Assembly (NCBI RefSeq): GCF_003324565.1
Contig: NZ_QOLA01000021.1
Coordinates: forward strand, 62,001-126,000
Reading direction: 5' to 3'
Origin: Streptomyces sp. SDr-06
GTDB lineage: Bacteria > Actinomycetota > Actinomycetes > Streptomycetales > Streptomycetaceae
Length of the DNA stretch: 64,000 nt
The notes beneath the pieces were generated by a model. It was not told where the DNA came from. It searched no databases and saw only the letters and a program-made list of their open reading frames with translations. The position numbers and the translations under genes were made by a program. Below, in pieces: positions 31,956 to 40,131 of this stretch (its first letter is position 1; the number at the start of each line of letters is the position of its first letter).

Positions 31956-31969
31956 GTGACGCAGGTCAC
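31956..31969. promoter_or_regulatory. Crp-like binding site upstream of the NlpC/P60 gene
   Basis: GTGACGCAGGTCAC is a perfect 5-4-5 palindrome and matches the Streptomyces Crp consensus GTG-N6-GNCAC on both strands. It lies 240 bp before the NlpC/P60 start, consistent with a long leader or distant control. Crp is known to affect germination and cell-wall genes in Streptomyces. Binding here is a prediction. Confidence 0.45.
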
Positions 31970-32303
31970 ATCGCGGGAGATCCAGTCGGCCGAAGGGGCG
32001 AGGCGGCTCTCGTGAAGGTGTGCACACGTCCACCTTTCGGCGCCGAAGTCCCTCTCGCGAGTGACGAGCGGCCGCTTATCACCGGATGGCCGTCCACCGC
32101 CAATTTGCCTGTAGCGCACATCCCTTGATAACGCCAGACGGCCGACGACCAGCGGCAACACCATCGAATGTCACGTCTCGTGATCACTCAGGCGCTTCGC
32201 GTATGAAGATCACCGCTCATCCGACTTCATGATCCTTCGTCAGGTGGTGGAGATCACAAAGGCGTTGTCGCACCCCGTGTCGCAGATCACAGACCGCCGG
32301 GCA

Positions 32304-32309
32304 TAGGAT
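32304..32309 (+). promoter_or_regulatory. Predicted -10 box of the nuo operon
   Basis: TAGGAT fits TANNNT and would start transcription near 32316, giving a 5' leader of about 120 nt before nuoA. Confidence 0.45.
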
Positions 32310-32325
32310 GCGGGGCAGTCGGGCT

Positions 32326-32341
32326 TGTGAACTGCCTCACA
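32326..32341. promoter_or_regulatory. Rex operator-like site (ROP) at the nuo promoter
   Basis: TGTGAACTGCCTCACA matches the Rex consensus TGTGAAC-N3-TTCACA except for one base in the right arm. It lies about 10-25 bp after the predicted start of transcription, a position suited to repression. Rex senses the NADH/NAD+ ratio and controls respiratory genes in Streptomyces. Confidence 0.65.
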
Positions 32342-32436
32342 TGTACGCGATCTTCTCGCAAAACGGGAGGCGGAGAGGCGTTCGTGAAGCCCGTGTGCGG
32401 TCCAACGGTCAAGGACGACTGGAAGGAGCGAGGAGC

Positions 32437-32796
32437 GTGAATGCCTACGCGCCCATCCTCGTGCTCGGCGCCCTCGGGGCAGGGTTTGCGATCTTTTCCG
32501 TGGTCATGGCCACGCTAATCGGTCCAAAAAGGTACAACCGGGCGAAACTTGAGGCGTACGAGTGCGGCATCGAACCCACTCCCACGCCGGCCGGCGGCGG
32601 CCGCTTCCCCATCAAGTACTACCTGACGGCGATGCTCTTCATCGTCTTCGACATCGAGATCGTCTTCCTCTACCCCTGGGCCGTCACCTTCGACGCCCTG
32701 GGGCTTTTCGGGCTCGTGGAGATGCTGCTCTTCGTGCTCACCGTCTTCGTCGCCTACGCGTATGTGTGGCGGCGCGGCGGCCTGGAATGGGACTGA
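32437..32796 (+). CDS. nuoA: NADH-quinone oxidoreductase subunit A
   Basis: NuoA is a small membrane subunit at the junction of the peripheral and membrane arms of complex I. This 119-residue protein has three helices, the loop KLEAYECGIEPTPT containing the conserved Cys near the quinone site, and YYLTAMLFIVFDIEIVFLYP, a family hallmark. GTG 32437 follows GGAAGGAGCGAGGAG; the longer upstream frame is not NuoA-like. It is the first gene of a 14-gene operon under a probable Rex site. Confidence 0.95.
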   Translation: MNAYAPILVLGALGAGFAIFSVVMATLIGPKRYNRAKLEAYECGIEPTPTPAGGGRFPIKYYLTAMLFIVFDIEIVFLYPWAVTFDALGLFGLVEMLLFVLTVFVAYAYVWRRGGLEWD

Positions 32797-32813
32797 GGGG
32801 CTGAGGGGCACCT

Positions 32814-33368
32814 ATGGGACTCGAAGAGAAACTGCCTAGCGGCTTTCTGCTGACCACCGTTGAACAGGCCGCGGGCTGGGTGCGCAAGGCGTCCGTCTTC
32901 CCCGCCACCTTCGGCCTGGCCTGCTGTGCCATCGAGATGATGACGACCGGTGCGGGCCGCTACGACCTGGCCCGTTTCGGCATGGAGGTCTTCCGCGGCT
33001 CCCCGCGCCAGGCCGACCTGATGATCGTGGCCGGCCGGGTCAGCCAGAAGATGGCGCCGGTGCTGCGGCAGGTCTACGACCAGATGCCCAACCCCAAGTG
33101 GGTCATTTCCATGGGGGTTTGCGCCTCATCGGGCGGAATGTTCAACAATTACGCCATTGTTCAGGGTGTTGACCACATTGTCCCGGTTGATATCTACCTG
33201 CCCGGCTGCCCACCCCGGCCCGAGATGCTCCTGGACGCCATCCTCAAGCTCCACCAGAAGATCCAGGGCTCCAAGCTCGGGGTCAACCAGGAGGAAGCGG
33301 CCCGCGAGGCGGAGGAGGCGGCCCTCAAGGCGCTTCCCACCATTGAGATGAAGGGGCTGCTGCGGTGA
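32814..33368 (+). CDS. nuoB: NADH-quinone oxidoreductase subunit B
   Basis: NuoB holds the last iron-sulfur cluster (N2), which passes electrons to menaquinone. In this 184-residue protein the four ligands are C37 and C38 (CCAIEMM), C103 (GVCASSGG) and about C133 (GCPPRP). A tail rich in Glu, Ala and Lys lies after the core. Codons between about 33105 and 33195 are unusually rich in A/T at third positions (ATT, GTT, TCA, AAT, GAT). GAGGGG precedes ATG 32814. The stop overlaps nuoC by GTGA. Confidence 0.96.
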   Translation: MGLEEKLPSGFLLTTVEQAAGWVRKASVFPATFGLACCAIEMMTTGAGRYDLARFGMEVFRGSPRQADLMIVAGRVSQKMAPVLRQVYDQMPNPKWVISMGVCASSGGMFNNYAIVQGVDHIVPVDIYLPGCPPRPEMLLDAILKLHQKIQGSKLGVNQEEAAREAEEAALKALPTIEMKGLLR

Positions 33369-34081
33369 GCTCTCCCGACACTCCGGAACAGAACGGCGTG
33401 CCCGCCCAGCGCGACGACACCGGCGAGGTCATCGGCGTACGCAAGGGCATGTTCGGGGCCGCGGACGGCGGCGACACCAGCGGCTACGGCGGCCTCGTGC
33501 GCACCGTCGCGCTGCCCGGCGCCGCCTCGCGGCCCTACGGCGGCTACTTCGACGAGGTGGCCGACGAACTCGAAGGCGCGCTGGAGGAGCAGGACCTGCT
33601 GCCCGGCAACGCCATCGAGAAGACGGTGGTCGACCGCGGCGAGCTGACCTTCCACATCGCGCGCGAGCACCTCGTACGCGTCGCCCGCACCCTGCGCGAC
33701 GACCCCGCCCTGCGCTTCGAACTCTGTACGGGCGTGAGCGGCGTCCACTTCCTCGGGGACACGGGGCGCGAGCTGCACGCCGTCTACCACCTGCGGTCCC
33801 TGACGCACGGCCGGCTCATCCGGCTCGAAGTGAGCGCCCCCGACAGCGATCCGCACATCCCCTCGCTCGTCGAGGTCTACCCGACCAACGACTGGCACGA
33901 GCGCGAGACGTACGACTTCTTCGGCATCGTCTTCGACGGCCACCCCGCCCTCACCCGGATCATGATGCCGGACGACTGGCAGGGCTTCCCGCAGCGCAAG
34001 GACTACCCCCTCGGCGGCATCGCGGTCGAGTACAAGGGCGCCCAGATCCCGGCTCCGGACCAGCGGAGGTCGTACAGCTGA
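33365..34081 (+). CDS. nuoC: NADH-quinone oxidoreductase subunit C
   Basis: NuoC is a peripheral-arm subunit without cofactors that packs beside NuoD. This 238-residue protein has an N-terminal extension of about 70 residues rich in Gly, Asp and Thr, then the 30-kDa-subunit domain. Its signature is VEVYPTNDWHERETYDFFGI, followed by DDWQGFPQRKDYPLGG. NuoC and NuoD are separate here, unlike the fused form of E. coli. The GTG start overlaps nuoB and the TGA overlaps the ATG of nuoD by one base. Confidence 0.95.
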   Translation: MSSPDTPEQNGVPAQRDDTGEVIGVRKGMFGAADGGDTSGYGGLVRTVALPGAASRPYGGYFDEVADELEGALEEQDLLPGNAIEKTVVDRGELTFHIAREHLVRVARTLRDDPALRFELCTGVSGVHFLGDTGRELHAVYHLRSLTHGRLIRLEVSAPDSDPHIPSLVEVYPTNDWHERETYDFFGIVFDGHPALTRIMMPDDWQGFPQRKDYPLGGIAVEYKGAQIPAPDQRRSYS

Positions 34082-35415
34082 TGTCCACATCCAACGGAAC
34101 GTCGCAGGCGTCCGCCCGCGAGACCACCGAGGGGACCGTCTACACGGTCACCGGGGGCGACTGGGACGAGGTCGTCCAGTCCGCGGCGAAGGCCGACGAC
34201 GAGCGCATCGTCGTCAACATGGGTCCCCAGCACCCCTCCACGCACGGCGTGCTCCGGCTGATCCTGGAGATCGAGGGCGAGACCGTCACCGAGGCCCGCT
34301 GCGGAATCGGTTATCTGCACACCGGCATCGAGAAGAACCTCGAATTCCGCACCTGGACGCAGGGCACCACCTTCGTCACGCGCATGGACTACCTGACGCC
34401 GTTCTTCAACGAGACGGCGTACTGCCTCGGTGTCGAGAAGCTCCTCGGCATCACCGACCAGATCCCCGACCGGGCCTCGGTCATCCGCGTCCTGCTCATG
34501 GAGCTCAACCGGCTCTCCTCGCACCTGGTGTGCATCGCGACCGGCGGCATGGAGCTGGGCGCGACCACGATCATGATCTACGGATTCCGGGATCGTGAAC
34601 TCATTCTCGACCTCTACGAGCTGATCACCGGCCTGCGCATGAACCACGCGTTCATCCGCCCCGGCGGGCTCGCCCAGGACCTGCCCCCGGGCGCCATGGA
34701 CCAGCTCCGCGAGTTCGTGAAGACCATGAAGAAGAACCTGCCGGAGTACGACAAGCTCGCCACCGGCAACCCCATCTTCAAGGCCCGTATGCAGGACGTC
34801 GGCTACCTCGACCTGACGGGCTGCATGGCGCTCGGCGCCACCGGGCCCATCCTGCGCTCGGCCGGCCTGCCGCACGACCTGCGCAAGACCGACCCGTACT
34901 GCGGCTACGAGACCTACGACTTCGACGTCCCGACCGCAGACACCTGCGACTCCTACGGCCGCTTCCTGGTCCGCCTGGAGGAGATGCGCCAGTCGCTCAG
35001 GATCGTCGAGCAGTGCCTGGACCGGCTTCAGCCGGGACCGGTCATGGTCGAGGACAAGAAGATCGCCTGGCCCGCGCAGCTCGCGCTCGGACCGGACGGA
35101 CTCGGCAACTCCCTCGACCACATCAAGAAGATCATGGGCACCTCGATGGAGTCCCTGATCCACCACTTCAAGCTGGTGACCGAGGGCTTCCGGGTCCCGG
35201 CCGGACAGGCCTACACCGCCGTCGAGTCGCCCAAGGGCGAACTCGGCGTGCACGTCGTCTCCGACGGCGGCACCCGCCCCTACCGGGTCCACTTCCGCGA
35301 CCCGTCCTTCACCAATCTGCAGGCCATGGCGGCCATGTGCGAGGGCGGCCAGGTCGCCGACGTCATCGTCGCCGTCGCGTCCATCGACCCCGTGATGGGA
35401 GGCGTCGACCGGTGA
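34081..35415 (+). CDS. nuoD: NADH-quinone oxidoreductase subunit D
   Basis: NuoD forms much of the quinone-binding cavity with NuoB. This 444-residue protein has the GPQHPSTHGVLRL motif (about residues 47-59), whose His binds the quinone head group, and the closing GSIDPVMGGVDR-like IDPVMGGVDR. The first 40 residues are a Thr/Ser/Ala-rich extension common in actinobacteria. A few A/T-ending codons occur around 34300-34350 and 34580-34610. The start overlaps the nuoC stop by one base. Confidence 0.96.
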   Translation: MSTSNGTSQASARETTEGTVYTVTGGDWDEVVQSAAKADDERIVVNMGPQHPSTHGVLRLILEIEGETVTEARCGIGYLHTGIEKNLEFRTWTQGTTFVTRMDYLTPFFNETAYCLGVEKLLGITDQIPDRASVIRVLLMELNRLSSHLVCIATGGMELGATTIMIYGFRDRELILDLYELITGLRMNHAFIRPGGLAQDLPPGAMDQLREFVKTMKKNLPEYDKLATGNPIFKARMQDVGYLDLTGCMALGATGPILRSAGLPHDLRKTDPYCGYETYDFDVPTADTCDSYGRFLVRLEEMRQSLRIVEQCLDRLQPGPVMVEDKKIAWPAQLALGPDGLGNSLDHIKKIMGTSMESLIHHFKLVTEGFRVPAGQAYTAVESPKGELGVHVVSDGGTRPYRVHFRDPSFTNLQAMAAMCEGGQVADVIVAVASIDPVMGGVDR

Positions 35416-36245
35416 CAGACATCCAACTGGGCATGCCTCAACTGCCCGCGCCCGACTACCCGGCCGATGTACGCGCCCGGCTCGAAGCGGACGGCAGGGA
35501 GATCATCGCCCGCTACCCCGACAGCCGCTCCGCGCTGCTGCCGCTGCTCCACCTCGTCCAGGCGGAGGAGGGCCACGTCACGCGCACCGGCATGGCCTTC
35601 TGCGCCGACCTCCTGAAGCTGACGACGGCCGAGGTCACCGCCGTCGCCACCTTCTACTCCATGTACCGCCGCAAGCCGTCCGGCGACTACCAGGTCGGGG
35701 TGTGCACCAACACCCTGTGCGCGGTCATGGGCGGCGACGCCATCTTCGACGAGCTGAAGCGGCACCTCGGCGTCGGCAACAACGAGACCACCGACGACGG
35801 CAAGGTGACGCTCGAACACATCGAGTGCAACGCCGCCTGCGACTTCGCGCCCGTCGTGATGGTCAACTGGGAGTTCTTCGACAACCAGACCCCCGAGAGC
35901 GCCAAGCGCCTCGTCGACGACCTGCGCGCGGGCCGCCAGGTCGAACCCACCCGCGGCGCCCCCCTGTGCACGTACAAGGAGACCGCGCGCATCCTGGCCG
36001 GCTTCCCCGACGAGCGCCCCGGCGCCGTCGCCGCGACCGGCGGCGCGGGCCCGGCCTCACTGGTCGGCCTGCGGCTGGCCAGGGGCGAGACGCCCGCGGC
36101 CCGCGTGGTCCACCCGCGCGGCGAGGCAGCGCACGACGAACCCCAGCCGGGCGCCCAGCACTTGAGCTCCCACGACGCACCGCAGCCGACCTCGGCGTCC
36201 GACCCCGAGCACCCGGCGGGTCCGGTCAACGAGGAGGGGGAGTGA
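35412..36245 (+). CDS. nuoE: NADH-quinone oxidoreductase subunit E
   Basis: NuoE is part of the NADH-oxidising module and holds the [2Fe-2S] cluster N1a. The four ligands fall in CTNTLC (about C98 and C103) and CNAAC (about C139 and C143). At 277 residues it is about 100 longer than typical NuoE. The extra C-terminal part, from about residue 190, is low-complexity (Ala, Pro, His, Glu) and looks disordered. The GTG start overlaps the nuoD stop; the TGA overlaps the ATG of nuoF by one base. Confidence 0.94.
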   Translation: MTDIQLGMPQLPAPDYPADVRARLEADGREIIARYPDSRSALLPLLHLVQAEEGHVTRTGMAFCADLLKLTTAEVTAVATFYSMYRRKPSGDYQVGVCTNTLCAVMGGDAIFDELKRHLGVGNNETTDDGKVTLEHIECNAACDFAPVVMVNWEFFDNQTPESAKRLVDDLRAGRQVEPTRGAPLCTYKETARILAGFPDERPGAVAATGGAGPASLVGLRLARGETPAARVVHPRGEAAHDEPQPGAQHLSSHDAPQPTSASDPEHPAGPVNEEGE

Positions 36246-37606
36246 TGACCTTGGCAACCGAGATCGAGGGAAACGGGAACGGGAGCAGCCCCGAGAAGCT
36301 CCTGGCACCCGTCCTCTCCGCCTTCTGGGACCAGCCCGAGTCCTGGACCCTGGAGACCTACCGCCGCCACGACGGCTACGAAGGCCTGCGCAAGGCGCTC
36401 GCCATGACGCCGGACGACCTCATCGCGTACGTCAAGGACTCCGGTCTGCGCGGCCGCGGCGGCGCGGGCTTCCCCACCGGAATGAAGTGGCAGTTCATCC
36501 CGCAGGGCGACGGCAAGCCGCACTACCTGGTGGTCAACGCCGACGAGTCGGAGCCCGGGACCTGCAAGGACATCCCGCTCCTGTTCGCCAACCCGCACTC
36601 CCTCATCGAGGGCATCGTGATCGCCTGCTACGCGATCCGCTCCTCGCACGCCTTCATCTATCTGCGCGGCGAAGTCGTCCCCGTACTGCGGCGGCTGCAC
36701 GAGGCCGTGCGCGAGGCGTACGCGGCGGGCTTCCTCGGCAAGGACATCCTGGGCAGCGGCCTTGACCTCGAACTCACCGTGCACGCGGGCGCGGGCGCGT
36801 ACATCTGCGGCGAGGAGACCGCACTCCTGGACTCGCTCGAAGGCCGGCGCGGCCAGCCCCGGCTGCGCCCCCCCTTCCCCGCGGTGGCCGGTCTGTACGC
36901 GTGCCCCACTGTCGTGAACAACGTCGAATCCATCGCCTCGGTTCCCGCGATCCTGCACCGGGGCAAGGACTGGTTCACATCCATGGGCAGCGAGAAGTCC
37001 CCGGGCTTCACGCTGTACTCGCTGAGCGGGCACGTCGCGAGCCCCGGCCAGTACGAGGCGCCGCTCGGCATCACCCTGCGCCAGCTGCTCGACATGAGCG
37101 GCGGGATGCGGCCCGGCCACCGGCTCAAGTTCTGGACGCCGGGCGGCTCCTCGACCCCGATGTTCACCGACGAGCACCTCGACGTGCCGCTGGACTACGA
37201 GGGCGTGGGCGCGGCCGGGTCGATGCTCGGCACCAAGGCGCTCCAGTGCTTCGACGAGACGACCTGCGTGGTGCGGGCCGTCACCCGCTGGACCGAGTTC
37301 TACGCCCACGAGTCCTGCGGCAAGTGCACCCCGTGCCGCGAAGGGACGTACTGGCTGGTCCAGTTGCTCCGCGACATCGAGGCGGGCAAGGGCTCGATGG
37401 AAGACCTCGACAAGCTGAACGACATCGCCGACAACATCAACGGCAAGTCGTTCTGCGCGCTCGGCGACGGCGCCGCCTCGCCGATCTTCTCCTCGCTCAA
37501 GTACTTCCGCGACGAGTACGAGCAGCACATCACGGGCAAGGGCTGCCCCTTCGACCCCGCCAGGTCCACGGCCTGGGCGGACGACAGCACGGAGGTGAAC
37601 GCATGA
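36245..37606 (+). CDS. nuoF: NADH-quinone oxidoreductase subunit F
   Basis: NuoF binds NADH and FMN and holds the [4Fe-4S] cluster N3. This 453-residue protein has the FMN/NADH loop GLRGRGGAGFPTGMKW (about residues 66-81), and NADESEPGTCKD near residue 99. The cluster ligands are CGKCTPC (about 358-364), with the fourth Cys in SFCALGD. ATG 36245 overlaps the nuoE stop and the end overlaps nuoG by ATGA. Confidence 0.96.
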   Translation: MTLATEIEGNGNGSSPEKLLAPVLSAFWDQPESWTLETYRRHDGYEGLRKALAMTPDDLIAYVKDSGLRGRGGAGFPTGMKWQFIPQGDGKPHYLVVNADESEPGTCKDIPLLFANPHSLIEGIVIACYAIRSSHAFIYLRGEVVPVLRRLHEAVREAYAAGFLGKDILGSGLDLELTVHAGAGAYICGEETALLDSLEGRRGQPRLRPPFPAVAGLYACPTVVNNVESIASVPAILHRGKDWFTSMGSEKSPGFTLYSLSGHVASPGQYEAPLGITLRQLLDMSGGMRPGHRLKFWTPGGSSTPMFTDEHLDVPLDYEGVGAAGSMLGTKALQCFDETTCVVRAVTRWTEFYAHESCGKCTPCREGTYWLVQLLRDIEAGKGSMEDLDKLNDIADNINGKSFCALGDGAASPIFSSLKYFRDEYEQHITGKGCPFDPARSTAWADDSTEVNA

Positions 37607-40131
37607 CTGTGACGACGAGTAGCGCTTCCTCCGGGGGCGGCGAGGCGGCCGTGCCGGCGGAGGATCTCGTCTCGCTGACCATCGACGGCATCGACATCAG
37701 CGTCCCCAAGGGCACCCTGGTGATCCGCGCCGCCGAACAGCTCGGCATCGAGATCCCGCGGTTCTGCGACCACCCCCTGCTCGACCCGGCCGGCGCCTGC
37801 CGCCAGTGCATCGTCGAGGTCGAGGGCCAGCGCAAGCCGATGGCGTCCTGCACCATCACCTGCACCGACGGCATGGTGGTCAAGTCCCAGCTCTCCTCGC
37901 CGGTCGCCGAGAAGGCCCAGCGCGGCGTGATGGAACTCCTCCTGATCAACCACCCGTTGGACTGCCCGGTCTGCGACAAGGGCGGCGAGTGCCCGCTGCA
38001 GAACCAGGCGATGCAGGTCGGCGACACGGACTCGCGTTTCGAGGGCCGCAAGCGCACCTACGAGAAGCCGGTGCCGATCTCCACCCAGGTGCTCCTGGAC
38101 CGCGAGCGCTGCGTGCTGTGCGCCCGCTGCACCCGGTTCTCCAACCAGATCGCCGGCGACCCGATGATCGAACTGATCGAGCGGGGCGCGCTCCAGCAGG
38201 TCGGCACCGGCGAGGGCGACCCCTTCGAGTCGTACTTCTCCGGGAACACCATCCAGATCTGCCCGGTCGGCGCCCTCACCTCGGCGGCGTACCGCTTCCG
38301 CTCACGGCCCTTCGACCTCGTGTCGTCGCCGTCGGTGTGCGAGCACTGCGCGGGCGGCTGCGCGACCCGCACCGACCACCGGCGCGGCAAGGTCATGCGG
38401 CGACTGGCGGCCGAGGACCCGGAGGTCAACGAGGAGTGGCTCTGCGACAAGGGCCGGTTCGGCTTCCGGTACGCGCAGCAGCCGGACCGGCTGACCACGC
38501 CGCTGGTACGCGACGCCGCCACGGGTGAGCTCGCACCGGCGAGCTGGCCCGAGGCGCTGGAGGCGGCCGCCGCCGGGCTGTCCGCCGCGCGCGGCCGGGC
38601 CGGGGTGCTCGCGGGCGGACGCCTGACCGTCGAGGACGCCTACGCCTACGCCAAGTTCGCGCGGATCGCCCTCGACACCAACGACGTCGACTTCCGGGCC
38701 CGCGTCCACTCCGCCGAGGAGGCCGATTTCCTGGCGGCCCGGGTCGCGGGACACGGCCGCGACCTCGACGGGCGGGGCGTCACCCACACCTCCCTGGAGA
38801 AGGCGCCGGCCGTCCTGCTGGTCGGCTTCGAGTCCGAGGAGGAGGCGCCCGGCGTCTTCCTGCGGCTGCGCAAGGCCTGGCGCAAGCACGGCCAGCGCAC
38901 CTACGCGCTCGCCACCCACATGACGCGCGGCCTGGAGAAGGCGGGCGGCACCCTGCTGCCCGCCGCGCCCGGCACCGAGACCGAGTGGCTGGACGCGCTC
39001 GCGGGCGGCGTCGGCCTGGACGCCGACGGCGCGAAGGCGGCCGAGGCCCTGCGCGCCCCGGGCGCCGTCCTCGTCGTCGGCGAGCGGCTCGCCGGCGTGC
39101 CCGGCGCGCTGACCGCCGCCGTACGCGCCGCCACGGCGACCGGCGCCGAACTGGTGTGGATCCCGCGCCGGGCCGGCGAGCGCGGCGCGGTGGAGGCGGG
39201 CGCGATCCCGTCGCTGCTGCCCGGCGGCCGCCCGGCCACCGACCCGCGCGCCCGCGAGGAGGTCGCCTCGGCCTGGGGCGTACGTGAACTCCCGCACCGC
39301 TACGGCCGCGACACCGGCCAGATCGTCGAGGCCGCGGCCACCGGCGAACTGGGCGCGCTGGTCGTCGCGGGCGTCGACCCGGCGGACCTGCCGGACCCGG
39401 CGCGGGCCCGCCAGGCCCTCGCGGAGACGTTCGTGGTCAGCCTGGAGCTGCGGCCCACCGAGGTCACCGCCCACGCGGACGTGGTCCTCCCGGTCGCGGC
39501 CGTCGTCGAGAAGTCCGGCACCTTCCTCAACTGGGAAGGCAGGGCGCGCCTGTTCGAGGCCGCGCTGAAGCCGGAGCAGATGACCCGGGCCCTGGCCCCG
39601 ACCGACGCGCGGGTGCTGCACATGCTGGCCGATGTCCTGGCCCGCGCCGGAGGCGCTGGGGAACACAGTCACTTCGCGCTGCCCGATGTCCGGGCCGTAC
39701 GCCGTGAGATGACGCGGCTCGGCACCTGGGACGGACCGCGCGCGAGCGAGCCCCTGGAGCCGGCGCAGCCGCTGCCCCGGCCCGCCGAGGGCGAGGCGGT
39801 GCTCGCCGGGCACCGGCTGCTGCTCGACCAGGGCTCGCTCCAGGACGGCGACGAGGCGCTGGCGGGCACCCGGCACGCCGCCGTGGCCCGGCTGTCCGCG
39901 GCCACCGCGGCCGAGGCCGGCGTCAAGGACGGCGACCTGCTCGAAGTCACCGGTCCGTCCGGCCACGTCCGCCTCCCGCTCCAGGTGAGCGAGATGCCCG
40001 ACCGGGTGGTGTGGCTGCCGCTGAACTCCGTCGGCGCCGGCGTCACCGCGGACACCGGCGCGGTCCCCGGACAGGTCGTGCGGATCGGCCCGGCCGTTAC
40101 GCAAGCCCCCTCGGAGGTGGTGGAGGCGTGA
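37603..40131 (+). CDS. nuoG: NADH-quinone oxidoreductase subunit G
   Basis: NuoG (842 residues) carries several iron-sulfur clusters of the peripheral arm. Its N-terminal part has the [2Fe-2S] ligands (CDHPLLDPAGACRQC), the His/Cys cluster region (CPVCDKGGECPLQ) and a CVLCARCTRF set. A further CEHCAGGC site begins the molybdopterin-oxidoreductase-like domain, which extends to the end and probably no longer binds a molybdenum cofactor. The last 120 residues match the molydop_binding domain. ATG 37603 overlaps the nuoF stop; the stop overlaps nuoH by GTGA. Confidence 0.95.
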   Translation: MTVTTSSASSGGGEAAVPAEDLVSLTIDGIDISVPKGTLVIRAAEQLGIEIPRFCDHPLLDPAGACRQCIVEVEGQRKPMASCTITCTDGMVVKSQLSSPVAEKAQRGVMELLLINHPLDCPVCDKGGECPLQNQAMQVGDTDSRFEGRKRTYEKPVPISTQVLLDRERCVLCARCTRFSNQIAGDPMIELIERGALQQVGTGEGDPFESYFSGNTIQICPVGALTSAAYRFRSRPFDLVSSPSVCEHCAGGCATRTDHRRGKVMRRLAAEDPEVNEEWLCDKGRFGFRYAQQPDRLTTPLVRDAATGELAPASWPEALEAAAAGLSAARGRAGVLAGGRLTVEDAYAYAKFARIALDTNDVDFRARVHSAEEADFLAARVAGHGRDLDGRGVTHTSLEKAPAVLLVGFESEEEAPGVFLRLRKAWRKHGQRTYALATHMTRGLEKAGGTLLPAAPGTETEWLDALAGGVGLDADGAKAAEALRAPGAVLVVGERLAGVPGALTAAVRAATATGAELVWIPRRAGERGAVEAGAIPSLLPGGRPATDPRAREEVASAWGVRELPHRYGRDTGQIVEAAATGELGALVVAGVDPADLPDPARARQALAETFVVSLELRPTEVTAHADVVLPVAAVVEKSGTFLNWEGRARLFEAALKPEQMTRALAPTDARVLHMLADVLARAGGAGEHSHFALPDVRAVRREMTRLGTWDGPRASEPLEPAQPLPRPAEGEAVLAGHRLLLDQGSLQDGDEALAGTRHAAVARLSAATAAEAGVKDGDLLEVTGPSGHVRLPLQVSEMPDRVVWLPLNSVGAGVTADTGAVPGQVVRIGPAVTQAPSEVVEA

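Larger units (their letters stand above)
31717..32436. other. Long divergent regulatory region between NlpC/P60 and nuoA
   Basis: This 720-bp gap is AT-richer than its neighbours and has no convincing gene. It holds a Crp-like site (31956-31969), a nuoA -10 box (32304-32309) and a Rex-like site (32326-32341). Other GTGA/TCAC half sites occur at 32170-32190. I looked for a ydaO/c-di-AMP riboswitch on the minus strand and did not find its conserved core. Confidence 0.6.

Noticed and set aside
31717..32200. c-di-AMP (ydaO) riboswitch upstream of the NlpC/P60 gene
   Set aside because: Such switches precede many wall hydrolase genes in Streptomyces, but I could not find the conserved core motifs on the minus strand.
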